Source: Anastrepha obliqua (lineage: Eukaryota > Arthropoda > Insecta > Diptera > Tephritidae). From it: a DNA stretch of 64,000 bases. This document shows positions 10,756 through 20,482 of the stretch, in pieces. The position numbers and the translations under genes were made by a program. The notes under the pieces were generated by a model. That model did not search any database. It had not been told where the DNA came from and saw only the letters and a list, made by a program, of their open reading frames with translations. The stretch spans positions 97,347,784 through 97,411,783 of the forward strand of contig NC_072893.1 in NCBI RefSeq assembly GCF_027943255.1. The letters run 5' to 3'. Position 1 is the stretch's first letter, and each line of letters begins with the position of its first letter.

Positions 10756-11278
10756 ATGAGTTTCGAACAAAGCGCTAATATCCAATTTTGTATTAAAATC
10801 GGTAAAACGTTTACCGACACATTTGAATTGATGAAAAAAGTTTATGGCGATGATTGTCTATCTCCTGCCAGAGTTCATGGGTGGTTTGCACGTTTCAGAA
10901 ATGGTTGTGAGGACATAAATGACAATGGACCTGCGGGCCGTCCAAAATCAGTAATCATCGAAAACTCCATCGAAATTGTTCGTAAATTTATCAAATCATC
11001 GTTGAAATTCATGGAATCGGAGTTGAATATTTCGACAACATCTATTTATCGCATTTTAACTGATCATTTGGGCTTACGAAAGGTCTGTGCACGTTTCATT
11101 CCATAGAAGTTAACTGAAAAAATCGCTCAGAATTCAACATTGGAAGGACCTCATTAAAGAGGCGATAAAGGACGAGAACTTCTTTTACTACATTGTAACT
11201 GGTGATGAAAAGTGGTGTTTCCAACAGGAATCTGAAACTAAGCGTCAAAGTGCCGAATGGAAGGGCCAGAGTGGATTA
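10756..11278 (+). pseudogene. mariner transposase, N-terminal half
   Basis: The frame begins MSFEQSANIQFCIKIGK. It has the first helix-turn-helix (about residues 1-50, 'TFELMKKVYGDD', 'VHGWFARFRNG'), then 'ELNISTTSIYRILTDHLGLRK' as the second, and stops at 11104. In another frame the protein continues with 'IVTGDEKWCFQQESETKRQ', which carries the first catalytic Asp, and ends at 'SAEWKGQSGL' where foreign sequence begins. It has at least one frameshift and lost its second and third catalytic residues. Confidence 0.8.
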
Positions 11279-11326
11279 TCTTTATATATAGTTGTTGGCG
11301 TAGCAACGCGCGCCGGGTACAGCTAG
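11279..11326 (+). repeat. Helitron-like 3' terminus (short fragment)
   Basis: The motif GCAACGCGCGCCGGGTACAG followed by CTAG-T resembles the 3' ends of insect Helitrons: a GC-rich hairpin, then CTRR, inserted before T. It starts after an A with TC at 11279 and is only 48 bp, so it may be a terminal fragment. The GC-rich block stands out sharply in AT-rich DNA. Identification is from memory of the motif. Confidence 0.4.
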
Positions 11327-11815
11327 TCACAAATAAATGGAAAACCAGTGAAAAAATAAAAATAAAATTATGCTGGTTTTTTAGATCTCCAGAGGGTATT
11401 TGAGACGATTGATAGATTCGAGAAGTGGAATTAGAATAGTTTAAGACATACTTTAAGGTAAATGGTAAAATGTTCGAATATGGAATGACTAAGAAGGGAG
11501 ATCAGTTTCGCGACCTATACTATTTACTTTTTAATAAATGTTAAATATTATTATATTATGTTTGTTATTATTAGATTATGCTGAATGAAAAAGTAAGGAC
11601 GAATATAAATATAATATAAAATATTAGCTGATATTGACCTCGTTTATAAATTATTAAAAATAAACCAACAAAATTTAAAAAAATTGGCTTAATCAAATAT
11701 CTAGGAATCTAGAATTTGATTTTTAGAATTAGGCATGGATTAAATAACTTATAGTAATAAAAAAAAGTTTGATAGTTTTGTGTTTGGTGAACTAGGTTAT
11801 GGTCGTACATAACCT
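11327..11815. other. non-coding filler in the composite mariner
   Basis: AT-rich sequence with no recognisable coding or repeat feature. Confidence 0.5.
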
Positions 11816-11819
11816 CTAA

Positions 11820-11990
11820 GACATTCTAAAACAAAGGTAAAAAAAGCGAAAACTTAATATATTTTCGGTACCATTACGACGAAGATGAGAAGTGAGAGTA
11901 GGTAGCCAAAAAAATGTTTACGAACCAAATACAGTATTGAATTCGGTGGCAAAACAGTGGTTCCAACGATTCCATTCTGATAAGGGAATT
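11820..11990 (+). pseudogene. mellifera-type mariner N-terminal fragment
   Basis: Broken frames preserve 'YHYDEDEK', 'VAKKM' and, in frame, 'NTVLNSVAKQWFQRFHSDKG'. These match the first helix-turn-helix of the transposase at 8283-9308 (QYYYDKGKN ... TVSISTAQRWFQRFRSG). It is a small, old fragment without ends. Confidence 0.6.
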
Positions 11991-12109
11991 TTTCAATGGT
12001 GCTTCACAAGGTTACTCACGTGATTTTAGTTTCTAAATTGAGGACTTTGAAATGGATTAAATTAAAATATTAATGGTGCGTCATCCTTTATTTTCCTTTC
12101 ATTTATTTA

Positions 12110-12425
12110 TCTCGCTGGGGCGTACACTGGGTACCCTACTCTTTATAATTTTTGTTAGCGACATTTCCAGATATTTTAATAACACAGATTTTTCTTTTAT
12201 ATGCTGATGATTGTTAATACAGCAGGCTTTATAGATTAGACTATCCAATCCAATTTCCAAGTTAAATTATTGGTATTTGACTCTAGATTCTCTTTTCAAA
12301 TAGATTTAAACAATACCATTCCAAAGTCATATTCTGTAGTTGTTTTTATTCGAAGTTTCAGTTCAGACTTTGTTGATACATATACTCCAAGGCTGTTATA
12401 TACCTCTCTTCTGGACACCGTATTA
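12110..12425 (+). pseudogene. Jockey/CR1-like LINE reverse transcriptase fragment
   Basis: Readable pieces, in shifting frames, are 'RWGVHWVPYSL', then 'FLLYADD' (the catalytic Tyr-Ala-Asp-Asp of RT at about 12211-12231) and 'SVVVFIRSFSSDFVDTYTPRL'. The last corresponds to the usual 'KVLGFIKRNSKEFxDPYTLK' downstream of YADD. The fragment is interrupted at 12425 by the rosa element and resumes at about 13487. Confidence 0.7.
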
Positions 12426-13484
12426 ACGCGTTTTTCAATAGGTGCGCTTCAACTTTTTTCCGATAGGGAGGGCGAACGACGGAATATTTTTTATTTTTCG
12501 CTTGCCATTTGTAAACTTCATTAGTATACATTTCATCATGGAACGCTACACACTTGAGCAACAATTGCAAATCGTGCAAATTTTTTATGAAAATAATCGT
12601 TCTGTTGCTGCAACTTTAAGAGCATTACGGCCATTTTACGGTCCATTTAACAAGCCATCCCGTTCGACAATCGACCGTCTAGTGAAAAAATTTGTATCTA
12701 CGTTTTCGCTACATAATGTTCCGGTGCCAGTGAGAGCAAGAAGTACACGAAGTGTTGAAAATATTGCTGTCGCCAGGGCTTCAGTTCACGAAGACGTAAA
12801 TGTGTCGCTCACACGACATTCTCAACAATTGGGCCTTTCTGTGTCGTCATTGTGGAGAATTTTGCGAAAAGATCTTGGCCTACATCCGTACAAGATCAAG
12901 CTGACACAAGAACCAAAGCCGTTTGACCATTTGAAGCGACGTCGATTCGTAAATTGGGCTGAAGATCAACTCGAAAATGATCCAGATTTTTTCCAAAAAA
13001 TCATCTTCAGTGCTTTTGGGTCAATGGCTTTGTTAACAAGCAAAATATGCGTTACCGTGCAGAAAGTAATCCACACGTGATTCATGAGGCACCGTTGCAT
13101 CCCGAAAAAATCACTGTTTGGTGCGGTTTACATGCCGGCGGCGTAATTGGCCCATATTTTTTCGTTGACGAGAACGATCGCCACGTTACTGTGAATGGAA
13201 ATCGATACCGCGACATGATAAACTATTATTTTTGGCCGCAATTGATTGGTATGGACTGAGACGACATGTGGTTTCAACAGGACGGGGCCACAAGCCACAC
13301 AGCACACGCTACAATTGATTTGTTGATGATCGATGAGCGCCTTATTTCCAGAAATGGACCGGTCGAATACTTAAATGTATACGTTCAAACTCGATAATAA
13401 AAAAAAGTTAGTTAAAAAAGTCAAACCGTTTGTGTTTTATTCAAAAAAGTTCAAAAGTTGAAGCGCTCTTACTGAAAAACGCTT
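12426..13484 (+). mobile_element. rosa-type (DD41D) mariner, family 2
   Basis: The ends are ACGCGTTTTTCAATAGG at 12426 and the inverse of AAGCGTTTTTCAGTAAG ending at 13484, with TA on both sides. The shared subterminal GCGCTTCAACTTTT confirms pairing. The length is 1059 bp. The element cuts a LINE fragment, and both halves of that LINE are recognisable on either side. This is the only rosa copy in the window that keeps its DNA-binding region. Confidence 0.85.
12538..13395 (+). pseudogene. rosa-type transposase, frameshifted
   Basis: The start is ATG 12538 (MERYTLEQQLQIVQIFYENN). Helix-turn-helix regions lie at about residues 1-60 and 90-120 ('QLGLSVSSLWRILRKDLGLH'). At about 13010 the first catalytic motif has lost a few bases: 'IIFS' runs into 'AFGSMALL' where FSDEAHFWVNG is expected, shifting the frame. 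Downstream, 'LHPEKITVWCGL' and 'DDMWFQQDGATSHTA' (second Asp) are readable after a TGA at 13258. The region with the third Asp (PRSCD ... PLD) is deleted after 'RNGPVEYL'. It is therefore inactive by several lesions. Confidence 0.85.
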
Positions 13485-13486
13485 TA

Positions 13487-13890
13487 TTTATACCGTATTC
13501 ATTCATACCGTATTATTCATGTCATATGAGTAACCTTGAACATGACCAAAAAGCCTTGTCTGCTATGCTTTGCATTCTTTGCATTTTACTTATCCATAAA
13601 TCGTTAGATAGTAAAAGGACTACTCTCTCTCCACTCGCTTCCGATTTGGCAAGTGAGGCAATTTACTCATTACTCAATTTAATCACGATATTTTATAGTT
13701 ACGAATCATTAGAACTAATTATGCTTCCAATGCTCCGATTTCTAGAATTTTGAGAGAATTTAATTCGCTTTCCAATGCTATTGGTATTTCATCGTAAAAT
13801 ACTATTTTATAACGCTACTAATTGAATGGCTTTACTAGATTTGAATAAATAAACTCGAAGTTATCAGTTATCGTTTCTCGTTTAGCTCAG
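13487..13890 (+). pseudogene. LINE C-terminal fragment (continuation across the rosa insertion)
   Basis: The same LINE resumes after the rosa element. Degenerate frames with 'KSLDSKRTTLSPLASDL' and a late 'MLRFLEF' correspond to the post-RT region of Jockey/CR1-like polyproteins. It ends in an AATAAATAAA-type 3' end near 13850, a few bases before the right end of the mariner shell. Frames are broken and the clade assignment is approximate. Confidence 0.45.
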
Positions 13891-13918
13891 TCTTGTTTAT
13901 TTTGGACTTCACTTTGTA

Positions 13919-15103
13919 TAATATTATAGTAGCCACATGACCAGCAACAATCACAAAAACAAGCCTTTATATTGGCGCCCTGAGCAACTGTGATTAATTT
14001 ATTTGGTAAAAAAATATTGTCAAAACTCACAAGCCACAAAAGTGGCATTTATTTACATTTATTAATGCAGCAAATTGCTTTTGGTGAACGATTGTTAATT
14101 GTAGCTAGGTGTAGATGTGAGTTTTGGATAGTGTAGTTGGCGTGTGAATAACATTTATTTCTATATTTTATTCAAATGCAGGCTTTGGAGCTGTGTATGT
14201 GAGAATCGGTGTTTGTTAAGGCGTATGCGCAATGCTTTCGTGTAGATGGAAATCCAATATACACACAGAACTATTGTATTTCACCGACCTTTAGGAAATA
14301 GCCATCACAGAGCCTTGAAATATTGAGTATTTCCACGTACAAAACCCCAGATTTGCTAGGCTAATCTACGCTGGAAAGAAGCGTTGACTATCTTGTACTG
14401 AACGATAGTTGAAAGTGGCACAGCGTTACGGGCAATTCGGAAGATTGTTTCCGAAGCAGTAGATGAAATAAATATGGTAAAAAGAAACCATGAACCATTC
14501 TAGCGAAATAGACTAACGTACGGTTAAGAGTTGTTCAGCTGACTTTTTTTATCAATGTTCAGAAGTTCCTCCAAATAGTTGTACGCAAGCTTTAATTCTT
14601 AAAAAAATTGATGTGTAAGGGTTGAATTTTTGGAGTTTGTTTCTCGTATGGAATATGCAACATTTTCAAAGTGTGTATAGTGTGTATTTCGTAATCTCGA
14701 CATATAATGATGCGACACTTTTTCCAGAAAAGACAACACTTTCATTCACCCTTTCATCCACAAGAATTGGACCAGCCACTTTTAATTTCTATTAAGACAC
14801 GCGCTTAATTGCAATGCACTTTTCTCTAAAGCGTGAGTACCTGTTTTTAAGTAGCATAACAGCAGTAACTCATTTTTTGAACATTTTATGTGTCCGTATT
14901 TCAAACTGAAAATTGGCTACTCTTGGTGCGCTTATACTTACTAGAGGGAAATATAGTATGCACAGTCATTACTTAGCACCCAAAGCATGATAGGAGATAT
15001 GATCAAGCTAGAAAATATTTGAAACTTCGGTATTGTGAGAGTCTTTCAATCCCAAAATAGTTTTCTTACTTAAATACTACCAATCTAGGGAATTAGGTGG
15101 TTT
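13919..15103. other. non-coding, nothing recognised
   Basis: About 1.2 kb of AT-rich sequence without a protein-like ORF, array or RNA gene that I can support. Confidence 0.55.
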
Positions 15104-15397
15104 TGTATATATGTATGTATAATTGACCCTTACATCCTTTATTATGAGTTTGGCCGAGCTCCTCCTTCTATTCGTGGTGTGCGTCTTGACATTTTTCCAC
15201 AGTCTTATGCCAACTTGGAATGGCAGATGGTGTTTTTTAAAGAGGGTTTTCATGGCAAAAGTTCACTCGGAAGTTTGCCATTGCCGGGCGAGAGTTGGTA
15301 GAAAATACATTTTTTATTATTTGGTATTTCATATCCATAAAGGGTTTTGAGCCTGTGCACTTCCGAATGGTAGGCATGCACCAAATCATTCCGAAAT
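15104..15397 (-). repeat. tRNA-derived SINE, old full-length copy
   Basis: It reads on the minus strand from a diverged tRNA-like head (15360-15397, inverse of the CCGAATGG region) through 'CAATGGCAAACTTCCGAGTG' and 'GAGGAGCTCGGCCAAA' to a TATATA-type tail at 15104-15124. Many substitutions against the copy at 46960-47288 show it is older. Confidence 0.8.
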
Positions 15398-16704
15398 GCA
15401 AGAATTTGCTGGACAAAAATTAACATTTGGTATTTTAATTCAGATAAAGTTCTGTGCTAGGAATTACCTCTTTCAAAATATTTGTTATATGTTTATCTTA
15501 AAAAGTCTATTTAAGTTATTTCGATTATCTCTGGCATTCTCCATACACCGAGTACCCGGTATTTCGGGACTTGCGGCTTCATAAATCTGCAACAGCACTC
15601 AGTTTCGCACTGAGAGTTTGCATAAAAGCAAATTATATGTAAAAGAGCAATAAATAACGCAAAGGTAAAAGCAAAATCAAAAGCAAAGGCAAAAATAAAA
15701 AGTAAAAACGATAAAAAACTTTGCAAATGAAATCAACGCCGCATAAATACAGAGCCAAATAAGTTCAAGTACACAAACACATATAAATATTTACAAATAC
15801 ATGTCATTTTGCAGCACGCCCGTACATTTACAAATACACAGGCATACATTAACTTGCAGGCGAAAGAAAATCACAAGCACTGTTTTACATATCAAAATTC
15901 TGAATCCACTTAGTGGCATGTTGACATTGCGGCAAATGCATAACAAGCATACTGCCACAAACAAATACAGAACATACAAGCGAAGAAGCTGGAAGGTGCG
16001 TACATATAAACACACTCAGCAAAATTTGCAGGGATTTTTTGTTTTCCTTGTAAGTGCTGTTATTAAGAATAAATTTGCATAAAAATAATGAAGTCATATA
16101 TGGTAACCGGGCGTGGTTAGTATCGAGGTGGCAAAATATAGGAAGTTTGAAGGAAATTGTCGCACTAGTCATCCTAAAAACCCCCGAACTTGTCAAATTT
16201 AAGGCATTTATTTGGAAATAATAAAGAGCCTTAGAAATTAAATGGGGCTTTCGTTAAAAAAAAAAAAAATTGGGATCGCTGAGCACGAAAATTAGTTTAA
16301 TTAATGCCAACAAACTTTGGGGACGCTTCTATGTATATCGGTCGAAAGTTATAAGAGCTCCGAAATCGGTCAGAAAATATTAAAAATTATGAAAAATTAA
16401 ACAAAAACGTTTGGTTCAATGCCAATGATACATTTACAAGATAGTTTGCGTGGAAAAACATATTTTCAACTGGAAAAGTGATCGCGTTAATAGTTGAAAT
16501 CGGGCGCTTTTATTTGATTTGTCGTTGATTTTACATTTTTGAATGAAATTGTCTTTCACTTTTATAATTTTAATTCTTTTTTACTGCAAAGGTAATCGCG
16601 AAACTAATGGAAAAAAATCAACAGTTTCGAGAAAGTCTGAAATATTCTTTTTCTTAATCAAAATCCTATAACTCAAAAAATGATATTCCAATTGATACAA
16701 AACA
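15398..16704. other. non-coding, with an AAAGCA-type purine run
   Basis: No gene was recognised. An imperfect purine-rich tandem (AAAGCAAAATC, AAAGCAAAGGC and similar) occupies about 15655-15712. Its minus-strand reading gives a Phe/Ala-rich frame without biological meaning. Confidence 0.55.
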
Positions 16705-17779
16705 TACTGTCAGCATCAAAATAAAGTGTACAAAGCATTTTGTTAGAAATATGGATTTTATTTCAGTCTTTTATAACAAAACAATGTATTTTAATTTCAT
16801 GTTTTTTAAATTAGCATTTGATTTTCTACCTAATACTAGAAAACAACAAAAAATAAATATCAACAACAAAAGTTTTAAAGCAAAAACAGAAGTTAGTGCA
16901 TATTTTACGCGTCAAAATAAAGTGTACAGAGATATATTTTACAAAAATGATATCGATTTAGTATTTTGTTGATTTCCCGTTTGCTTTGATAACTGAAGAC
17001 AGTCTTCGGGGCATCGACTCAACTAGTTGTTTTGTCACGTCAGATGAAATTTTATCTCACCCTTCCTTTATAACGAGTTCCAGCACATCCATATTGGTGA
17101 TTGTCCTTTTCCGGACTTGGCGGCCTAAATGCTCCCACAAATGTTCAATATGTTCAATGTTTAAGTCCGATGACTGTGGAGGATGATCCAATGTCTTAGG
17201 AGTACGACAAAGCAGCCATTCATTTACTATTTTTGCTGTGTGCTTGGGATCATTATCTTGTTGAAAGATCCAAGATCCCTGCAAGATCCCTGCAAGATTC
17301 TGCATACTGGTTAGCAAATTATTTTGTAAAATATTCAGATAATCTGTTTTGTTGATGGTACTTTCAATAAAAACCAAATTGCCAACTCCGCTTGCCGCCA
17401 TACATCCCCACACCATCACCGAACACCCACCGCGTTTAACTGTGATTATCAAATTTTGGTCGGCATACTAACTATTTTTGGTTCTCCAGACTTTAACCGG
17501 TTTTTTTCTTCCCAAATACCTCGAATTCACTTTCATCGCTAAACAAGACATTATTCCAGGAAGAAACATCCCAATTTTCGAATTTTTTTGCATAATCAAG
17601 ACGTTTTTTTTTATTAACTGTCGATATTAGCGGTTTTTTTCGTGGGAGACGACCATGTAATCCATTTGCGTGCAACGCTAGACGTATTGTGCCGGCACTT
17701 ACGCTAGTATCTGATGCAATTGGCACTTCTTGTGATATTCTGACCGCACTTTTAAAGTGATTTTTCTTCACATCACGCA

Positions 17780-18477
17780 CTATAGATTAGGGTGGTCCAA
17801 AAATGCATGGGAAAAAATTTATATTAAAATTTTTATGCTGCCGCCCCCCCTAATGGTAAAGAATGAAAAATAAAAAGACCCGTATTTTTGTTTTTTTTAA
17901 TCAGACCATATTTAATGGTGCCGCCGGGGCTTTGAAATATCCCATGTATTGTGCATGGGAAAAAATACTTTTTCGTAGATTTCATGTAAAAACCTGGAAA
18001 ATGAATATATTTTAACCGGATACCTCAGTTTCTCTTCATAATTGGTCAGGGAATAACAACCAATTATGAAATAATTAATTTTTTTGTATTAACTATTTTT
18101 TATAGAACCCCAAAAAGCCCCCATAAAACGAAAATCTAAGAAAAAATCGAAAAACAATATTTTATATTACTTTTATGAAAATAGTTAATACAAAAAAAAT
18201 TAATTATTTCATAATTGGTTGTTATTCCCTGACCAATTATGAAGAGAAACTGAGTTATCCGGTTAAAATATATTCATTTTCCAGGTTTTTACATGAAATC
18301 TACGAAAAAGTATTTTTTTTCCCATGCAAAATACATGGGATATTTCAAAGCCCCGGCGGCACCATTAAATATGGTCTGATTAAAAAAAAAAAAAATACGG
18401 GTCTTTTTATTTTTCATTCTTTACTATTTTGGGGGGCGGCAGCATACAAATTTTTTTTGGACCACCCTACTATAGAT
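17780..18477. mobile_element. hAT-like palindromic MITE with 8-bp TSD
   Basis: The element (17788-18469, 682 bp) starts TAGGGTGGTCC and ends with its inverse. Perfect 8-bp duplications CTATAGAT lie at 17780-17787 and 18470-18477. The two halves are nearly perfect inverted copies of about 320 bp around a short centre near 18100-18160, so the whole element is one long foldback. TAGGG-type ends plus 8-bp duplication point to hAT. It encodes no transposase; the frame at 18175-18552 merely crosses the palindrome. It sits inside the Tc1-like transposase gene. Confidence 0.88.
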
Positions 18478-18551
18478 CTTACTTCAGTCTTATTTAAAAC
18501 TTTTGGATGGCCTGTACCTGGGCGATTTTCTACTTTGCCAAGCTTTTTGTA

Positions 18552-19482
18552 AAGGGTGTTTTTTTTAGAGGTTAGGTTTTCAAGTTGGCACTACTTTTTT
18601 CGTAGATGGTCTTTTTGACAGCTGTCACTTGATTTATGCTCAGTTTGGTTTGCCATTTCATAATGAATAGACTTACACCTGAACAACGTTTGCAAATCGT
18701 GCAAATTTATTACGAAAATAATGGTTCGGTTCGCGCGACGCATCGAAGAAAATTTTGTTCAGCGATGAAGCTCACTTTTGGTTGAATGGGTATGTCAATA
18801 AGCAAAATTGTCGCATTTGGAGTGAATATAATCCACAAGCCATTGCTGAGACGCCGTTACATCCTCAAAAAGTCACTGTTTGGTGTGCTCTATGGGCAGA
18901 GGGAATCATTGGTCCATATTTCTTTAAAAATGAAGCCGGCCATAATGTTACAGTCAATGGAGAGCGCTATAGAGCCATGATTAATGACTTTTTCGTGCCT
19001 GAATTGGACGATGTTGATGTGGACGACCTTTGGTTCCAACAAGACGGCGCTACATGCCATACAGCCAACGCAACAATCGATTTATTGAAGGAAACTTTTG
19101 GTGGGCGCATTATCTCGCGCCGTGGACCTGTGGCGTGGCCTCCAAGATCGTGCGATATAACACCGCTGGACTATTTCTTGTGGGGCTATGTGAAGTCGCT
19201 TGTCTACGCAGATAAGCCCGAGACGATTGACTTCTTAGAAGAGAATATTCGGCGCGTTATTGCTGACATACGGCCCCAATTGCTGCAAAAAGTGGTCGAA
19301 AATTGGGACTCTCGACTGAAATTTATTCGAGCCAGCCGCGGCGGCCACTTGCCCGAAATCATTTTTAAAACATAATGCAAACCCTTATCTTTATAATAAA
19401 GCTAAATTATTCTTGGCCATAACATTAAATTATATACGTTTTATTTCATCTTGAAAACCTAACCTCTAAAAAAAACACCCTA
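18552..19482 (+). mobile_element. rosa-type (DD41D) mariner, family 3, internally deleted
   Basis: The ends are AAGGGTGTTTTTTTTAGAGG (continuing TTAGGTTTTCAAG) and the inverse of TAGGGTGTTTTTTTTAGAGG, with TA at 18550-18551 and 19483-19484. Removing it restores the Tc1-like frame exactly, which fixes the boundaries. The 931-bp length reflects loss of the DNA-binding region. The terminal repeats are almost identical, so this is probably the youngest layer of the nest. Confidence 0.92.
18663..19375 (+). pseudogene. rosa-type transposase with intact catalytic core
   Basis: ATG 18663 begins MNRLTPEQRLQIVQIYYENN. After about 28 codons a deletion joins, out of frame, to the catalytic half. From 18755 to the stop at 19375 there are 206 codons without a lesion: 'FSDEAHFWLNGYVNKQNC' (first Asp), 'VTVWCALWAEGIIGPYFF', 'FQQDGATCHTA' (second Asp) and 'PRSCDITPLDYFLWGY' (third Asp). 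Forty-one residues separate the last two. The C-terminus 'RASRGGHLPEIIFKT' is complete. A translated fragment would have a catalytic fold without specific DNA binding. Confidence 0.9.
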
Positions 19483-19954
19483 TATTTGTGAACAATTTTT
19501 TTCACAGTATTATGGCTTTTGTTGGCAATAGAGCCAATTTCAGGAAAGGTTTTACCTTCGCAATGATGCTTTAGTACCAATTCTCTAACATCAGTCGAAG
19601 TTTGTTTACCCATTATCGAAAAAATTAAAAGACAATATGAAAAAAGTTTCAATGCAGCGAAAAAGGAAGTAAACAACCAAATATAGCGGTATTTGTTACG
19701 GTACAACATCGCTAAAATGCTACTGATGTACGCTGTACACTTTATTTTGACGCGTAAAGTATGCACTAAATATGCTTTAAAACTTTTGTTGTTGTAATTT
19801 ATTTTCTTTTTGTTTTCTAGTATTAAGTAGAGAATGAAATACTAATTTAAAAAACATGAAATTAAAATACATTGTTTTGTTATAGGTAAGATACTGAAAT
19901 AAAATCCATATTATAACAAAATGCTTTGTACACTTTATTTTGACGCTCACAGTA

Positions 19955-20480
19955 TATCAACGCAAAGAGGCGAAAAAACCTTTAGAACGGTACTCATTAG
20001 TTTTACTCACTTTTCTGAAGTTTTTTGGAAATAACTGCAAAAAATCCTAGAAATCAGGCGTTTGTTAGTATTAAGAAATTCTCCTTTGGAAATTTAATGG
20101 AAATCATTTTCGCGAGTCATAATTAGTCGAAATAACGCTTTGCATACTGATATCATGCGTGATCGACCTCTAATATTCCATTAGTTCGCAGTACCGTTTC
20201 CTGGACAGCTCATAAAATTTGTACCTTAATTTTTGATTACACCTTTGAATCTATTTAGTATTACAAATAAATGAGTTTTTTTAAATTTCGAAGCCAACTT
20301 AAATCTGCCACTAAGGCATAATCCTTCGGATAGACTTTATCTTGTCTATTCAGCGCGCGTGATCTTTCTGCATATGTCTATATTACCACCTCTTATTCCT
20401 GTTTCCTGATTAATACTTAAAAGACTGGTGTTGATCGTTGAAATCGTTGTATCTCTAATGACGAGAAGTTTTGCAAGGAC
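19955..20480. other. non-coding, nothing recognised
   Basis: AT-rich spacer between the Tc1-like element and the Mos1-like mariner. Confidence 0.5.
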
Positions 20481-20482
20481 TA

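Larger units (their letters stand above)
10577..13916 (+). mobile_element. composite mariner shell filled with other elements
   Basis: The matching ends are CAAGGTGAAGTCCAAAATAA (10577) and its inverse with one mismatch ending at 13916, each next to a TA. Only the 5' part of a mariner gene remains on the left, up to about 11278. Right of it follow a Helitron-like end, a fragment of another mariner, a LINE fragment and a complete rosa insertion (12426-13484). The 24-bp right end is all that is left of the 3' half. Removing the fillers leaves under 800 bp. The two ends could have come from two separate copies, but their near identity argues for one element. Confidence 0.7.
16959..19613 (-). pseudogene. 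Tc1-like transposase split by two insertions
   Basis: The start is at 19613 (MGKQTSTDVRELVLKHH, first helix-turn-helix). The frame breaks at the rosa TA target (19483), resumes at 18549 with the GRPR-like linker (KKLGKVENRPGTGHP), breaks again at the hAT-like MITE and resumes at 17787 without loss of frame. Later motifs are 'LFSDESEFEVFG' (first Asp) and 'FQQDNDPKHTA' (second Asp). 'DLNIEHIEHLWE' carries the third acidic residue but with a repeated IEH that lengthens the usual 34-residue spacing. Other lesions are a frameshift near 17490, a TAG near 17467 and a Trp-to-stop TGA near 17056. The protein end reads on to 'ANGKSTKY' with a stop at 16959. Confidence 0.9.
16707..19952 (-). mobile_element. 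Tc1-like transposon with long IR/DR ends, twice interrupted
   Basis: The inverted ends are about 230 bp each (16707-16935 and 19725-19952), with TA duplications outside (16705-16706, 19953-19954). Each arm holds two direct copies of TCAAAATAAAGTGTACA, one outer and one inner (near 16912-16928 and 19734-19750), the IR/DR layout known from several Tc1-like families. Subtracting the hAT-like MITE (17788-18469) and the rosa element (18552-19482) with their duplications leaves about 1.62 kb, the usual Tc1 size. The transposase is on the minus strand. Confidence 0.9.

Noticed and set aside
15511..15726. Phe/Ala-rich minus-strand frame
   Set aside because: Translation of a purine-rich simple repeat.
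18175..18552. 125-codon plus-strand frame
   Set aside because: It spans one arm of the hAT-like palindrome and the interrupted Tc1-like gene; no protein-like sequence.
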